A stretch of 64,000 nucleotides of DNA, from assembly GCA_018398815.1 (NCBI GenBank), contig CM031615.1, positions 56,234,715 through 56,298,714 of the forward strand. The letters are read 5' to 3'. Both the position numbers and the translations under genes were made by a program. This document shows positions 47,500 through 58,017 of this stretch, one piece after another (position 1 is the first letter of the stretch; every line of letters starts with the position of its first letter). The DNA comes from Conus ventricosus. Lineage: Eukaryota; Mollusca; Gastropoda; Neogastropoda; Conidae. Below the pieces are notes generated by a model that searched no databases, was not told the DNA's origin, and saw only the letters and a list, made by a program, of their open reading frames with translations.

Positions 47500-48480
47500 G
47501 ACTACGGAGCTCGGCTGAGATAGTCAGCATCCGTATTGCTGGAACCCTTGATATGGCGGAAAACGACTCTGCAGTTCCACTGCCTAAACTCATGAGTCGA
47601 CGACCGACTGGCCGGACCCGGTCCAGGCACTGGAGAGGATGATGATCGCTCTCCAGTACAAACTTCCGGCCGTGCTTCTTCCTGGGCACGCCAGCGCGCG
47701 TCCAAATCTGCCGGAGAGCCACAGCAACAGTAGGGACATCGATAGTCCTAAGCGGGACAGCCTCTGGGTAACGAGTCGCAGGGTCTACCGCTACGAAATG
47801 TAGCGGTGACCGCGATCGGATGGTGGATTGATGGGTCCACCAGGTCAACCCCAACCTTGCTGAATGGCTCCCCAACCAGTGGCACTGACCCTAGGGGAAC
47901 ACGCTTCAAGCGACCCTTAGGCGTTGTCCGTTGGCAGACATCGCAACTGCGGCAGTACTGTCTAACCTGAGAATTCATTCCCGGCCAGAAGAAGTCACGT
48001 CTTACTCGCTCGAGAGTCCGCTTTGAGCCCATATGGCCTGCCATGGGTGAATCATGGGCCTGCCGGAGAACAGATTCTCTCAAGCTTTGGGGACGACAAG
48101 CTGCTTGGCCACACGATCTGCCTGAGTGAAAACCCTAAAGAGGATCCCCTTGTGGAGCTTGAAGCTCACCTTGGCGTGTCGGGCCGACTGAGCGGGACGA
48201 CCCACCAGTTGTCGCAGGCGTTGGACGTCCAAGTCACTGGCCTGAAGACGGACTATGGTAGCTGGATCTACTCTCGCAAGAACCTCGTCAGAGATCGGCT
48301 GAAGAACAGACGCAATTCCTGCTCCTGCTTTTTGGCTTTGGCGCGCGTGGTAACTCCCACACACGCCTGTACGGGCAGATCCGTAGACACAGACTGACTG
48401 CGTCCGTCTGTGAAGGTGATAGTATTCCCTATCAGAAGGGAATACAGAGGTGAGGGGTGAAGGTCAGGTCGCCTTGCAGG
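47500..48480 (-). pseudogene. Gypsy pol remnant: protease tail, integrase, RNase H end
   Basis: Minus strand, from 48480 downward: a protease-to-integrase linker with VGVTTRAKAKKQ (about 48370); the integrase zinc domain with paired histidines in RQAHDSPMAGHMG (about 48060) and paired cysteines in CRSCDVCQ (about 47940); core sequence VGVDLVDP (first catalytic Asp) and, after a one-base shift, FVAVDPATRYPEAVPLR (about 47800); then at 47681 an in-frame jump to HGRKFVLESDHHPLQCLD and, shifted, RHIKGSSNTDADYLSRA (about 47560-47505), the end of RNase H. Integrase would insert element DNA, but its second Asp and Glu are deleted along with reverse transcriptase. Confidence 0.85.
48466..48472. repeat. 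Left 7-bp target duplication of the CR1/L2 LINE
   Basis: AGGTCGC, repeated at 52279-52285. The gypsy reading frame is continuous across the two when one copy and the LINE are skipped. Confidence 0.85.
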
Positions 48481-51400
48481 CACGTCCGATCTTAGCTCCG
48501 TCAGTTTTCATCGTTTTCATGTGGTTTGACTGTGTGTACAGTTTTGATATTTGTTAGAGTGCTGTATGATGGATTGGTGTTGGATTATGTGTGCTCCACT
48601 TCACGTCAGGACGATGTTCTTCTTCATGATTCTATCGGTGAGATTTTTCCTTTTGAATCAGCGTGGCAGTCCGCCATTTTCGGCTGGCATCCCCGGCAAC
48701 TTGCACATGCTACGACCCACTTTTCACCGTCCACGCTGCCGCTAGCCGACACTACGTGTAGCACGGAGGCGCTTCGTACACTGAACCGTGGTCGTGCCTG
48801 CCACTCTTATACACGAAATCAGCTGTTGGCATGTAAACAAACAGCGGCACACCGTGACCTCGACCCGATCTGATCAGTCGTTTGAAAGAACTGTCTATTG
48901 GTTACCGTCTGCCACGCCACCGATCGTCCCGAGGTGGCACCAGAAAACGCCGGCAGATTCCTGTAGTTATCAGTCAACAACATTCTACAACCAACATTTC
49001 TTCTGTCACTGATTTCGACTCCTCCCTCAGCTCCCCTGACGTGTCGACCGCGCTGACCTGTGCTTCGGGTGCCAACCTCGAGAACTTGATAGCGGTTCCT
49101 GTACAGGGCTCTGATCTTCCTAATCAGCTCTGTGTCTGTCACCTGAATGCCCAGTCTGTTCGTGGTAATGCCCTTAAAACACGTCAGAAACGCACTGCGA
49201 TCGCTGACTTCATGACCGATTACGACGTGGACATTATGATAGTGTCAGAAACGTGGCTTCGTGAGTCAGGTGATGAGAGTAAATGTGTGATTTGACACCC
49301 CCGGGTTATAAACTCTACAATTTCCCCGTGAACTTGGTGCCACAGCCAAGAGTGGTGGTGGGATTATGCTGATCATCAAAGAGTGTCTCGTGTCTTACTG
49401 CCACGTCAATTCCACCTTCCCCTTCTCCCACACCACTTTTGAAGTGGCTGAGCTACTTCTGACTTTGCAAAATCAACGAATCCGTCTGCTGTGTGTGTAT
49501 CGGACCCCGCCCAGTAAAAGGAACAAACTGCTTGATTCAAGATTCTACGAAGAGTTCCCTGATTTCCTTGACTTTGCCGCCACGCGTGACGGCGATCTTC
49601 TGATCATCGGTGACTTTAATGTTCACTACGACGACTCGAGTGATCCCAGAGCTAGGAGGTTTCAGAAACTCTTAGAGACGTGTGGCCTTTCTCAGGCCAT
49701 CGATGAACCCACTTATCCAGCAAGTGGTCACATTCTTGATCTTGTGATTTTTCGTGACACTGACGGTCTTTTGCACTCTGCTAAGTGTTGTTATGATTTG
49801 ATGTCTGATCACTATAGTCTAGTGTGCCATCTCAGTGTTCCAAAGCAAAAGTCGGCACCCCAATTCAAATGTGTTCGTGCCATTCATAAGATCAACCCTG
49901 CTGATTTTTCTCCATGACATCGCTAACATTATCACGCCTGACGTAACACTTACTGATTTGAACATTGGTCTTAGAAAAGTTTTGGATAAGCATGCGCCTG
50001 TATGTCAGCGGACGGTACACTGGCGTCGCCCGGCTCCGTGGTACAACTCAATTGCACCTGAGCTGCGAATATTGAAACGCGAGCGACGTCGAGCCGAGCG
50101 GCGCTGGGTTATCATCTAGACTGACAATACACAAGCAAATTTACGATGCTGCCAAACAGAAAGTCGTACAGTTTGTCCATCAAGCCAAAACCGCATTTTA
50201 TTTTCTAAAGTTGCAGCAGCATCCTCGTGTAAAGAACTGTTTAGCACTAGCATGTTGGGTAAGGCTGCAAGTGTTGTAATGCCGTCCACTCATGAGCCGT
50301 CACAGCTTCCTGGTCTGTTTTCTCAGTTTTTCGCCCATAAAATTCAGACAATTCGAAACGCTTTCTCCCCATCCTCAGATATTTCAGATCAGTCTGTTGT
50401 TTTTAACGGTACCACACTCTGTGAGTTCCTGCCAGTGTCGGAGCAGACTGTTCGTAAAATCATCACACAGTCTGCGAAAACATCCTGTGACCTTGACCCC
50501 ATTCCCACCCCACTCCTCTTTGAACACCTTGACTCTCTCCTTCCTACCATCACCAAAATTCTTAACGAGTCCCTGTCTTCTGGCACAGTTCCCACTGACT
50601 TTAAGACCGCCCTTGTTAAACCTCTATCAAGAAAAGCAGTCTTGATCCCAACGTTCTTAAAAATTACAGACCCATCTCAAATCTTCCTTTCCTATCCAAA
50701 ATTCTTGAGAAAGTCATTCTTCAACAGCTCTCTGACCATCTGGCCTCAAACAACCTCCTCACACCACATCAGTCAGCCTATCGCCCTGGGCACAGCACGG
50801 AGACCACCATCCTTCGCATTCTCAATGATATTCTAAATTCCTTAGACGAAAACAAAATTTCTGTCCTTCTTTTGCTAGATCTTTCGGCAGCCTTTGACAC
50901 CATAGACCATGAAATCCTTCTCTCTCGTTTGAAATACACATGTGGCATCAGGGAAACAGCTTTAAATTGGTTTCGTTCTTATCTTCTAGATAGGAAACAG
51001 TTCATTCAAGTAGGTGACCACCGTTCTGATGAATCAAACCTCCAATTTGGAGTGCCTCAGGGATCCGTGCTGGGACCTGTCCTCTTTATTTTGTACACCA
51101 CTCCATTGTCTAATGTCATCCACGGCCATTCCGTTTGACACGAAATGTTTGTGGACGATACTCAGCTGCTCCATTCCTCTGTCATCGATGACTACTCACC
51201 CCTTGTTTCTACTCTTCAATCTTGTACTTCTGATATTGAGACCTGGATGTCAGCAAATAAGCTTAAATTAAACTGTGAGAAGACTGAAGCCATCCGTTTT
51301 TTTAAAGCGGTCACATCATGGCCCTGATCGCTCCCTTCTTCTTTGACATTAGGTTCCAGCACTATTGAATTTTCAAACACTGTTCGTGACCTTGGTGTTC

Positions 51401-52278
51401 TCCTTGATAGTGACCTCTCGATGAAACAGCATGTCACAAAAATTTGTCAGTTAGCCAACATGGAACTTAAACGAATTTGCTGCTATTCGACCCTATCTCA
51501 CTGAAGACGCCACAAAAACTCTCGTTTCATCATACATCCTTTCAAGGCTAGATTACTGCAACTGTGTTCTCCTTGGCTGTCCCTCAACTGTCATCCAAAC
51601 CCCTCCAATGTGTACAGAACTCTGCAGCCCGTCTCATTTGCAAATCTCTAGGACCCAACCCTGCAGCCCTCTCCTGAAAAAGTTGCACTGGCTCCCCGTT
51701 GAAGAAAGAATTAAATACAAATGTTGTTGTCTCTGCTTCAAGATTTTCACTGGCGATGCCCATGCCTATCTATCCGATCTCCTTCAAGTATATGTCCCAT
51801 CACGTACGCTCCGCTCCTCCACCGACACTAGGACCTTCCGCTTTCCCAGTTACCGCCCCATCGTAAACAGCATGGCGAACGAGCTTTCTCATACGCAGCT
51901 CCCAAACTCTGGAATAAACTCCCCTATGACTTAAGACATTCTCAAACCTTTTCTTCCTTCAAAACCTCCCTGAAAACCTACCTTTTCAAACAATACTAAG
52001 AAGACAGTCATTACCAGATAGTTGATTGACTTTTGTTATTTTGTGGATTGCTTAGTAGTTTGTGCTTGTTGCGGCTGTTGTGGTTTGTTGTGTCTGTGCG
52101 TGAGAGTGTGTGTGCGCGTGGGAGAGAATGAGAGAGAGCCTTTGTTTTTCATTTCTGAGCCGGTTTTTTTTCAATGCATTTTCTTTGCATTTAGCAATTG
52201 CATTTTTTCTGCCTTTGTAAAGCGCCTTGTGCCGTGGAAGGCGCTATATAAATCCCCATTATTATTATTATTATTATT
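48473..52278 (+). mobile_element. CR1/L2-type LINE nested in the gypsy element
   Basis: 3.8 kb in the opposite orientation to its host element, with a 7-bp target duplication. It has one open region coding for endonuclease and reverse transcriptase, a 3' hairpin (GCGCC 52222-52226 with GGCGC 52240-52244), a TATATAAAT word, and an (ATT)n tail (about 52257-52278) typical of L2-like LINEs. The length suggests it is close to full length. Confidence 0.85.
48880..51975 (+). pseudogene. CR1/L2 LINE polyprotein (endonuclease-reverse transcriptase), frameshifted
   Basis: Endonuclease: VCHLNAQSVRGNALK (about 49135), IMIVSETWLRESG (about 49235), RIRLLCVYRTPPS (about 49480), LLIIGDFNVHYDD (about 49600-49635) and LMSDHYSLVCHL (about 49800). 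Reverse transcriptase: motif A LLLLDLSAAFDTIDHEILL (about 50866-50920), motif B FGVPQGSVLGPVLF (about 51047-51088) and motif C MFVDDTQLLH with both aspartates (51145-51174). The C-terminal part includes LKKLHWLPVEERIKYK (about 51675) and an LPYDLRHSQTFSSFK-like end (about 51925-51965). Breaks near 49295, 49915, 50640, 50835, 51138 and 51325 prevent a product. All are small indels, so some may be assembly errors. Confidence 0.8.
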
Positions 52279-52285
52279 AGGTCGC
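52279..52285. repeat. Right 7-bp target duplication of the CR1/L2 LINE
   Basis: AGGTCGC directly after the (ATT)n tail, copy of 48466-48472. Confidence 0.85.
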
Positions 52286-53329
52286 TCCACCGCGATGGCC
52301 CATACTTCGCCACAGAAGTAGGGGGTGGAGATAGAAATAAGTACAGAAGGACGGGTGGAGGTAAAACCAGCCTCCAACCCGCACACATCATAACTGGCGC
52401 CCCGCCGAGCCTCAGGAGAAACCAAATCCTTATCCACAAAGAGCGTTGATGCTCCAGAACCCCTGATGGAGTCGACCAAGGAAGAACCCACAACGGAAAG
52501 AAACACTGGACACTCTGTGCCACCAGAAGCTGGGATGGACCCTACGTTAGCCGAGGCACGAGGACGCTGGGAAGGACCAGCCCCATGACTACCGGCGGCT
52601 CTAGGACAATCTTTCCTAATGTGGCCAGGACGACCACAAAGAAAACACAGTCGGGGTGCGGGAGGTCCCCGATGAACTGCCTGCCTGTTCAACCCGCTAG
52701 CAGTCGTCGGCGCCTTATTGCCACTAAATCCTGTGGGGTCTTCCTGCCCGTATCTGGGCGATGCTATAAGCCCTACGGGCTTCAGCAAACACCTCAGCGG
52801 TATGGATCGCAGCCGCGAAATCCTGTGGTGCTGTCTCGCCTATACGGATCCTCAACTCTGGGGACACGGTGTTGGTTCAGCTGCTCGATGAGAATCAGAT
52901 CCTCAAGCTCCAGCTTACCCAACTGACGCCAGTACCCTAGCGTTTTGCGCAGCCTATCTCCAAACTGCACGAAGGTCTCATCGTTATTCTTTTTCATGGA
53001 CCTAAACTTCCTCCTGTACGTTTCTGGAGTAAGGTGGAAACGCTTACGCAGAGCCAACTGCATGTCTGCATAAGACGCGCCTTCATTTAGAGTAAGGACA
53101 CACTCCTTGCAGTACCAGATAATCCAGAAAAAAGGTGCATGGCCTTTTGATCCTCAGACAATTGGTATGAACTAGCAACCTTGTCAAAATGCTCTAAGAA
53201 CATATCAATGTCCTCACTGGTCTGAACTCTGGAAGCTTCAATTTTGGGCCTCTAACCCCATCACTTGCCTGTCGATCAACCCCCTGATTTACAGATGCGG
53301 GAGTCCGCGACAGAAGTTGTTCCACCTCT

Positions 53330-53700
53330 TCCCTACGCAGAGCCTCCATCCTATCCAGCTCTTCCCTACGGAGGGCTTCCTGCCTGACAGCCTCTTCCTA
53401 CGGAGGGCTTCCTGCCTGGCAGCATCTTCCCTATGCAGAGCCTCCTGTCTGGCAGCCTCTTCCTGCGCAGCTAGCCTCTTCCATACGCAGAATTTCCTGT
53501 CTGTCAGTCTCTCTCTGCGCAGAGCCTCCATCCTATCTAGCTCTTCCCTACGGAGGGCTTCCTGCCTGACAGCCTCTTCCCTACGCAGGGCTTCCTGCCT
53601 GACAGCCTCTTCCTTACGCAGTGCAGCCTCTTCCTTACGCAGGGCTTCCTGCCTGACAGCCTCTTCCCTACGCAGTGCAGCCTCTTCCTGTCGCTGTCGC
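53330..53700 (-). repeat. 33-bp tandem repeat within gag
   Basis: Units such as ctacg(g/c)agggcttcctgcc followed by tgacagcctcttcc encode 11-residue Arg/Glu/Ala-rich coiled-coil repeats, with single-base slips between some units. Confidence 0.85.
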
Positions 53701-54220
53701 TCCAAAAACATAAGGACAGAGGCGATATCCTGAGCAGGATTCACCACTCCCGACACGGGAGTTTGACCCGTCTGACCCGTTCCCTTGGGTCTCGACTTTC
53801 CCATGAGGAAAGTCTCCCGGGGCATACTCCTTACGAGGGGAAGCATGGAGAAGAGAGGGTTTCGGTTTCTGTGACTCAACAGAAGCCCACAGTTGCTTCG
53901 CTATGCTCTGACGCTTCCGAGCGGAAGTGCCAGTAGGGGTCTCAGCAGGAAGATCCCTAGCGAAGAAGTAGTGAAAGTACTCACTGGACTATCGGCTACA
54001 GCACTGGAATAAGTATAAGTCACTGTAGTCGCAGTACTGGTACTAATAGTAGGGACTACCTCCTGAAGACCCTTCTTCTTTGACGCACGTGTCGCCATAC
54101 CACCAGCACCGGACGTTGCCATGACAACAATATCCTACGGTTCTCAAATACAGGGGAAAGACAATTCCACTAGAAAGAAACAAATATTTTAGGGATGTGT
54201 GTGTGTGTGTGCGGATGTGT

Positions 54221-54390
54221 TCCGGCTGCTCCCACTCTGGCAACACCGCGCTCCACAGCACGAGCAACAGTGCGGTGGGGCTCACCGAAAAAAAAAAAAA
54301 AAAAAAAAAAAAATGTCCGGCTGCCCCCACTCTGGCAACACCGCGCCCCACAGCACGAGCAACAGTGCGGTGGGGCTCACCGGGAAAAAA
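54221..54390. repeat. 67-bp direct duplication, each copy followed by an A tract
   Basis: 54221-54287 and 54315-54381 are nearly identical (tccggctgc, ccactctggcaacaccgcgc, cacagcacgagcaacagtg, cggtggggctcacc). The first is followed by about 25 A and the second by GGG and 9 A. They lie in the 5' leader of the gypsy element, upstream of gag. Confidence 0.85.
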
Positions 54391-54702
54391 AAACAAAATG
54401 GCAGAGGGAATCCGGGGAGAGAGGGAAAAAGTGACACTTAACGTCGATACAACCCCTGTACTCAATAACCCCCCGGTAAAAAAAAAACTGGCTAACTACA
54501 AAACGGAATGGCAGACTGAACGGCAACAAAAGGGAAAGACTTACGGCCGTACCGCGTGAGGTACCCGGCGGAAGGAGGTCTGGACGCGGTCGATTCCCCT
54601 GGTCTCACCTCGCCTCCCCGGTCACACCCGGATGTTCCCTGGGGGCCCACCAAGACTCCCTACACGCTAGAGTCACCCAGCCAACCACCCACAAACAAAC
54701 AC

Positions 54703-54715
54703 GACAAACTGACTA
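54703..54715. repeat. Left 13-bp target duplication of the nested RTE
   Basis: GACAAACTGACTA, exact copy at 57912-57924. Confidence 0.9.
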
Positions 54716-57700
54716 CTTACTTACTTATGCCCGTCGCTCCCGGGGAGCATAGGCCATCAACGACCCTTCGCCATCGCACCTGTTCTGGGCTGTTGGTCAT
54801 TCCAGTCCAGTTTGTCCCTTGTTGTTTCAACTCCGCCTCAGTGTCTGTCTCCAGCTGTTGCGAGGCCGGCCTCTTTTTCTCTTTACCTGCGGTTCCAGGT
54901 CAGGGCTTGGCGTGTGGTGCTGGATGCTGGCTTCCTGAGGGTGTGTCCGATCCCCCCCACTTCCTTCGCAGTATCTGTTTGGGCCCCACTGGTTCCTGCC
55001 CGCACGCTCCCACAGATCTTCTTTTCGGCCCTTGTCCTGCATCGGATTTTGTAGATGGCCTCAGACAGGTGTTGAAGAATGTCTGAATCTTTTGTTGCAT
55101 TGTCTGTGTTGTTCGCCACGTCTCGCATCCGTAGAGCAGAACTGATTTACATTGGAGTTGAAGATGCGGAGTTTGGTTCTTATGCTGATTCCTCCAGATG
55201 CCCAGATGTTCTTGAGCATGACGAAAGCTGCTTTTTTGCCTTGCCGATTCTGGCTTTTGACTCTGGGTCCGTGCCTCCCTGTTGTCAACCACGCTTCCCA
55301 GGTAGACAAAAGGACTCCACCTCCTGATGGGCTCTTCCCATCGACTGTGACTGTGTGTTGGCAGTGGTGTTGATTTTCATCAGCTGGGTTTCCTTCTTCC
55401 TGTTAATCTTGAGCCTGTCCCGGCTGATGTGGTCTCCAAGCGAGTGGTCTTGTCTGCATCTGGCTGTGGCTGTGTGAAGGAGCCCCGGTCGCCCAGCGAA
55501 GTCAAGGTCATCGAGCTGCGTCCAGAGTGTCCACTGTATACCGTTGTTTTTCTGCCTGTTGTAGTGGTCTTCATGATCCAGTCAATGACCGGGAGGAAGA
55601 GGAACGGCGACGGGCAGCATCCGGGCCGAACTCCAGTCTTCACCTCGAAACTTTCGGACAGGTGGCCGGCGTGGGCAATCCTGCAGTTCATGTCCTGTAG
55701 GTGCACCGGATGAGGGGAATGATCTTCTTGGGGACCCGTAATGCCTCAGCAGCTTCCACAGCATCTCTCTGTCCACACTGTCGAAAGCCTTCTCATAATC
55801 TATGAAGTTGATGTAAAGGGGGGAGTTCCACTCCAGCGACGCTCCACGATGATGGCGGGCTGGCGATTGGTCGGCACATGATTTGTTCTGCCGGAAGCCT
55901 GCCTGCTGGTCTCGGAGCTTGGGGTCGACAGCTCTTTCATTCTCTCCAGTAGAACCCTGTTGAGAACCTTGCCTGGCGTTGACAGGGCAATGATCCCTCG
56001 GTAGTTGCTGCAGTCCCTGAGGTCTCCTTTCTTCGGCAGCTTGATGACAATTCTTCTTTCCACTGAGCGGTACCTCCTCCTTCTCCCAGATCTTGCTGAA
56101 GAGGCTGTATAGCATGTTGACAGCTGTCTCTATGTCTGCTTTGATGGCTTCTGTGGTATCTCGCCCGGCCCTGCACCCTTTCCATTTTTCAGAGTCATGA
56201 GGGCCCTTCTTGATCTCTGCCTTTGGGGGTTTTGTCACAGCTGATGGGCAGGTCTGTCTCTGCGGTGGGATTCTGGTGGTGCGTCGGGGGCGGGGGGGTT
56301 CAGCAGCTCCCTGAAGTGTTCCTGCCCATCGTTTCAGCTGTTCCTCGGTTTTTTTGTCAGGGGGTTTTTCCGTTTTTGTCTTCACTGGCTTGTCTGTCTG
56401 CTGGAACTTACCCTCAGCTTCTTGGTCACCGGGTACAGGTCCTTCAGTTCCCTGCCCGGGCTGCTCCCTCTGCTTGGTGGGCCCGGTCGTCAAGTATCCC
56501 TCTTGTCCTTCTTGATGCTCTTCTTTACTTCTCCGTTCGCTGCTGTGTGCTCTTCCTGGCCTTTGCCCTAGCTGCTCTTGTTCGGCCGTGTTCAGTGTAG
56601 CTTTCTTCTCTCTCCTTGTTTCCAAATTGTGGATGGTGTCGGCAGAGATCCATTCTTTGTGCTGGGCCTTCTTCTTGCCAAGGATCTCTTTACATGTGTC
56701 ATGCCAGAGCTTCTTGCAGTGTTCCCACTGGTCTCGATGTCCGTTCACTGTCTTCTATAGCTCTTGTAGCGGCTGGAACCTGTTGGAAGGCGATCTGGAA
56801 TGCTGCTTGTGTGTCCCTGTTCCGGAGCAGTCCCACATTGTACCTTGTACGTGTGTGTTGGTGTTGGTGAATCTCTTGAGGCGAAGTCTCACTGTTGTTA
56901 AAGAAGGGGTGGGCTGAAAGACAAAGTCAGCACCTTCATCACTCGTACATCCCGCCATGATCTCCTGAATTTGCGGCTAATGCAGGGTGTGGTCAATCTG
57001 TTCTCCGTGACATGGTTCGGGGATCTCCATGTGGCCTTGTGGATGCGCTTGTGTGGGGAAAATGCTTCCTCCTATCACCAGCTGGTTCCCGGGCGCAAGG
57101 TCTGCAAAACGCTCACCATTCTCGTTCATCTGTCCCAGTCCATGTGTCCCCATGATGTCCTCGTAGCCCGTGTTGTCCCTTTCCCATCTTGGCGTTAAAA
57201 TCTCCCATCAGTATGGTTATGTCCCTTTTCTCCTCTTTTGTCTATCACTGTCTGTAGTTGCTGGTAAAGTCATCTTTTTTTCTCTTCTTCGCATCATTGA
57301 TGGGAGCATAGCACTGGATGATGTTCAGCCTGATGTCATTCTTCTTCGTGGTAAACTTTGGGTGTGATGATGCGGGAAGTTGACCCGGTTCCCATCGATG
57401 AGTGCCCCTTGTGCCTCCGTGGGCCCGCATCAGGGCCCCACCTCAGTGTGGGGTCCATCCTCTGTGTGTCCCGAGTACAGCAGCTGTTCTCCAGATGAAA
57501 GTCTCAGCTGTCCTGATTGTAGCCACCTTGTCTCACTCAGTCCTAGCACTCCCATCTTTTAGTTTTTCATCTCTCTCGCAACTTGGATGGTTTTTCCTGT
57601 TTCAAAAATCGTCCTGATGTTCCATGTGGCTACTTTCGTTGTTGTCCCGGGTGTTAGAAGGGGAGTCGGCTTTCAGCTTCCTTTCGGCTTTCACTGCACT

Positions 57701-57911
57701 GCGTCATAAGTCTCCGGGATGGAGACCCTTCATTGCCCAGGTGAATGCTTTGGTTCATTGTCGTTGATTTCTTCTGTAACTCGTCTTTTTTAAGCAAAGG
57801 TTTACCCCACGCAAACCCCCTTTTTCCTCGGGCGAGTGTCCTGCCTTATCGCCCTTACGAACATTTCATGGCAGGGCAGTGGGTCTTTCTATGCCCAAAC
57901 CCCCAGGGCAT
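54716..57911 (-). mobile_element. Near full-length RTE LINE nested in the gypsy leader
   Basis: 3196 bases with a perfect 13-bp target duplication, in the same orientation as the host element. The 5' end is at 57911. The 3' end is at 54716 with a TAAG-repeat tail (GCATAAGTAAGTAAG on the minus strand), a usual RTE tail type. It carries endonuclease and reverse transcriptase but no RNase H. It is related to, but distinct in tail from, the split RTE at 3.2-10.3 kb. Confidence 0.9.
54745..57640 (-). pseudogene. RTE polyprotein (endonuclease-reverse transcriptase), frameshifted
   Basis: Minus strand: endonuclease start VATWNIRTIFETGKTIQVA (about 57632-57580), FTTKKNDIRLNIIQCYAPIN (about 57350-57300), catalytic MGDFNAKMG (about 57206-57184) and KATWRSPNHVTENR (about 57030-56995); linker; reverse transcriptase with GIIALSTPGKVLNRVLLERM (about 55990-55935), LRDQQAGFRQNKSC (about 55910-55880) and motif A FIDYEKAFDSVDREMLWKLL (about 55807-55750). 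Motif C, expected FADD, reads FAG with a shift at about 55490, so the active site is damaged. The C-terminal part has VLLYGCETWRTT (about 55140-55105) and the HTLRKPAS region (about 54945). At least six frame breaks. Confidence 0.85.
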
Positions 57912-57924
57912 GACAAACTGACTA
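57912..57924. repeat. Right 13-bp target duplication of the nested RTE
   Basis: GACAAACTGACTA, see 54703-54715. Confidence 0.9.
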
Positions 57925-57995
57925 AACATATACAAAACAGACAGAAACTGAACAGGTACTCCGCGAAAACGAGAGAGACAGCCAGAGCCCTTCAC

Positions 57996-58013
57996 ATCCC
58001 GGATGAGCCCCCA
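57996..58013 (-). promoter_or_regulatory. Primer-binding site, tRNA-Pro type
   Basis: Minus-strand TGGGGGCTCATCCGGGAT lies four bases inside the 5' LTR. It differs by one base from the tRNA-Pro primer site used by several retroelements (CTCG in place of CTCA), so reverse transcription was probably primed by tRNA-Pro. Confidence 0.8.
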
Positions 58014-58017
58014 CAAA

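Larger units (their letters stand above)
52279..54122 (-). pseudogene. Gypsy gag and protease
   Basis: Start ATG at 54122. Order on the minus strand: a short Ser/Thr-rich N-terminus; a charged coiled-coil of tandem 11-residue units of the type REEAVRQEALR (about 53700-53330, from a 33-bp DNA repeat); a capsid-like helical segment with FHLTPETYRRKFR and FVQFGDRLRKTLGYWR (about 53040-52920); a CCHC knuckle CFLCGRPGHIRKDC (about 52655-52612) that would bind element RNA; and an aspartic-protease region (about 52530-52290) where the expected DSGA/DTGA active site reads GSGAST, so the catalytic Asp seems lost. The frame then rejoins 48472 across the nested LINE. Frameshifts occur near 53960, 53240 and 52790. 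Confidence 0.8.
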
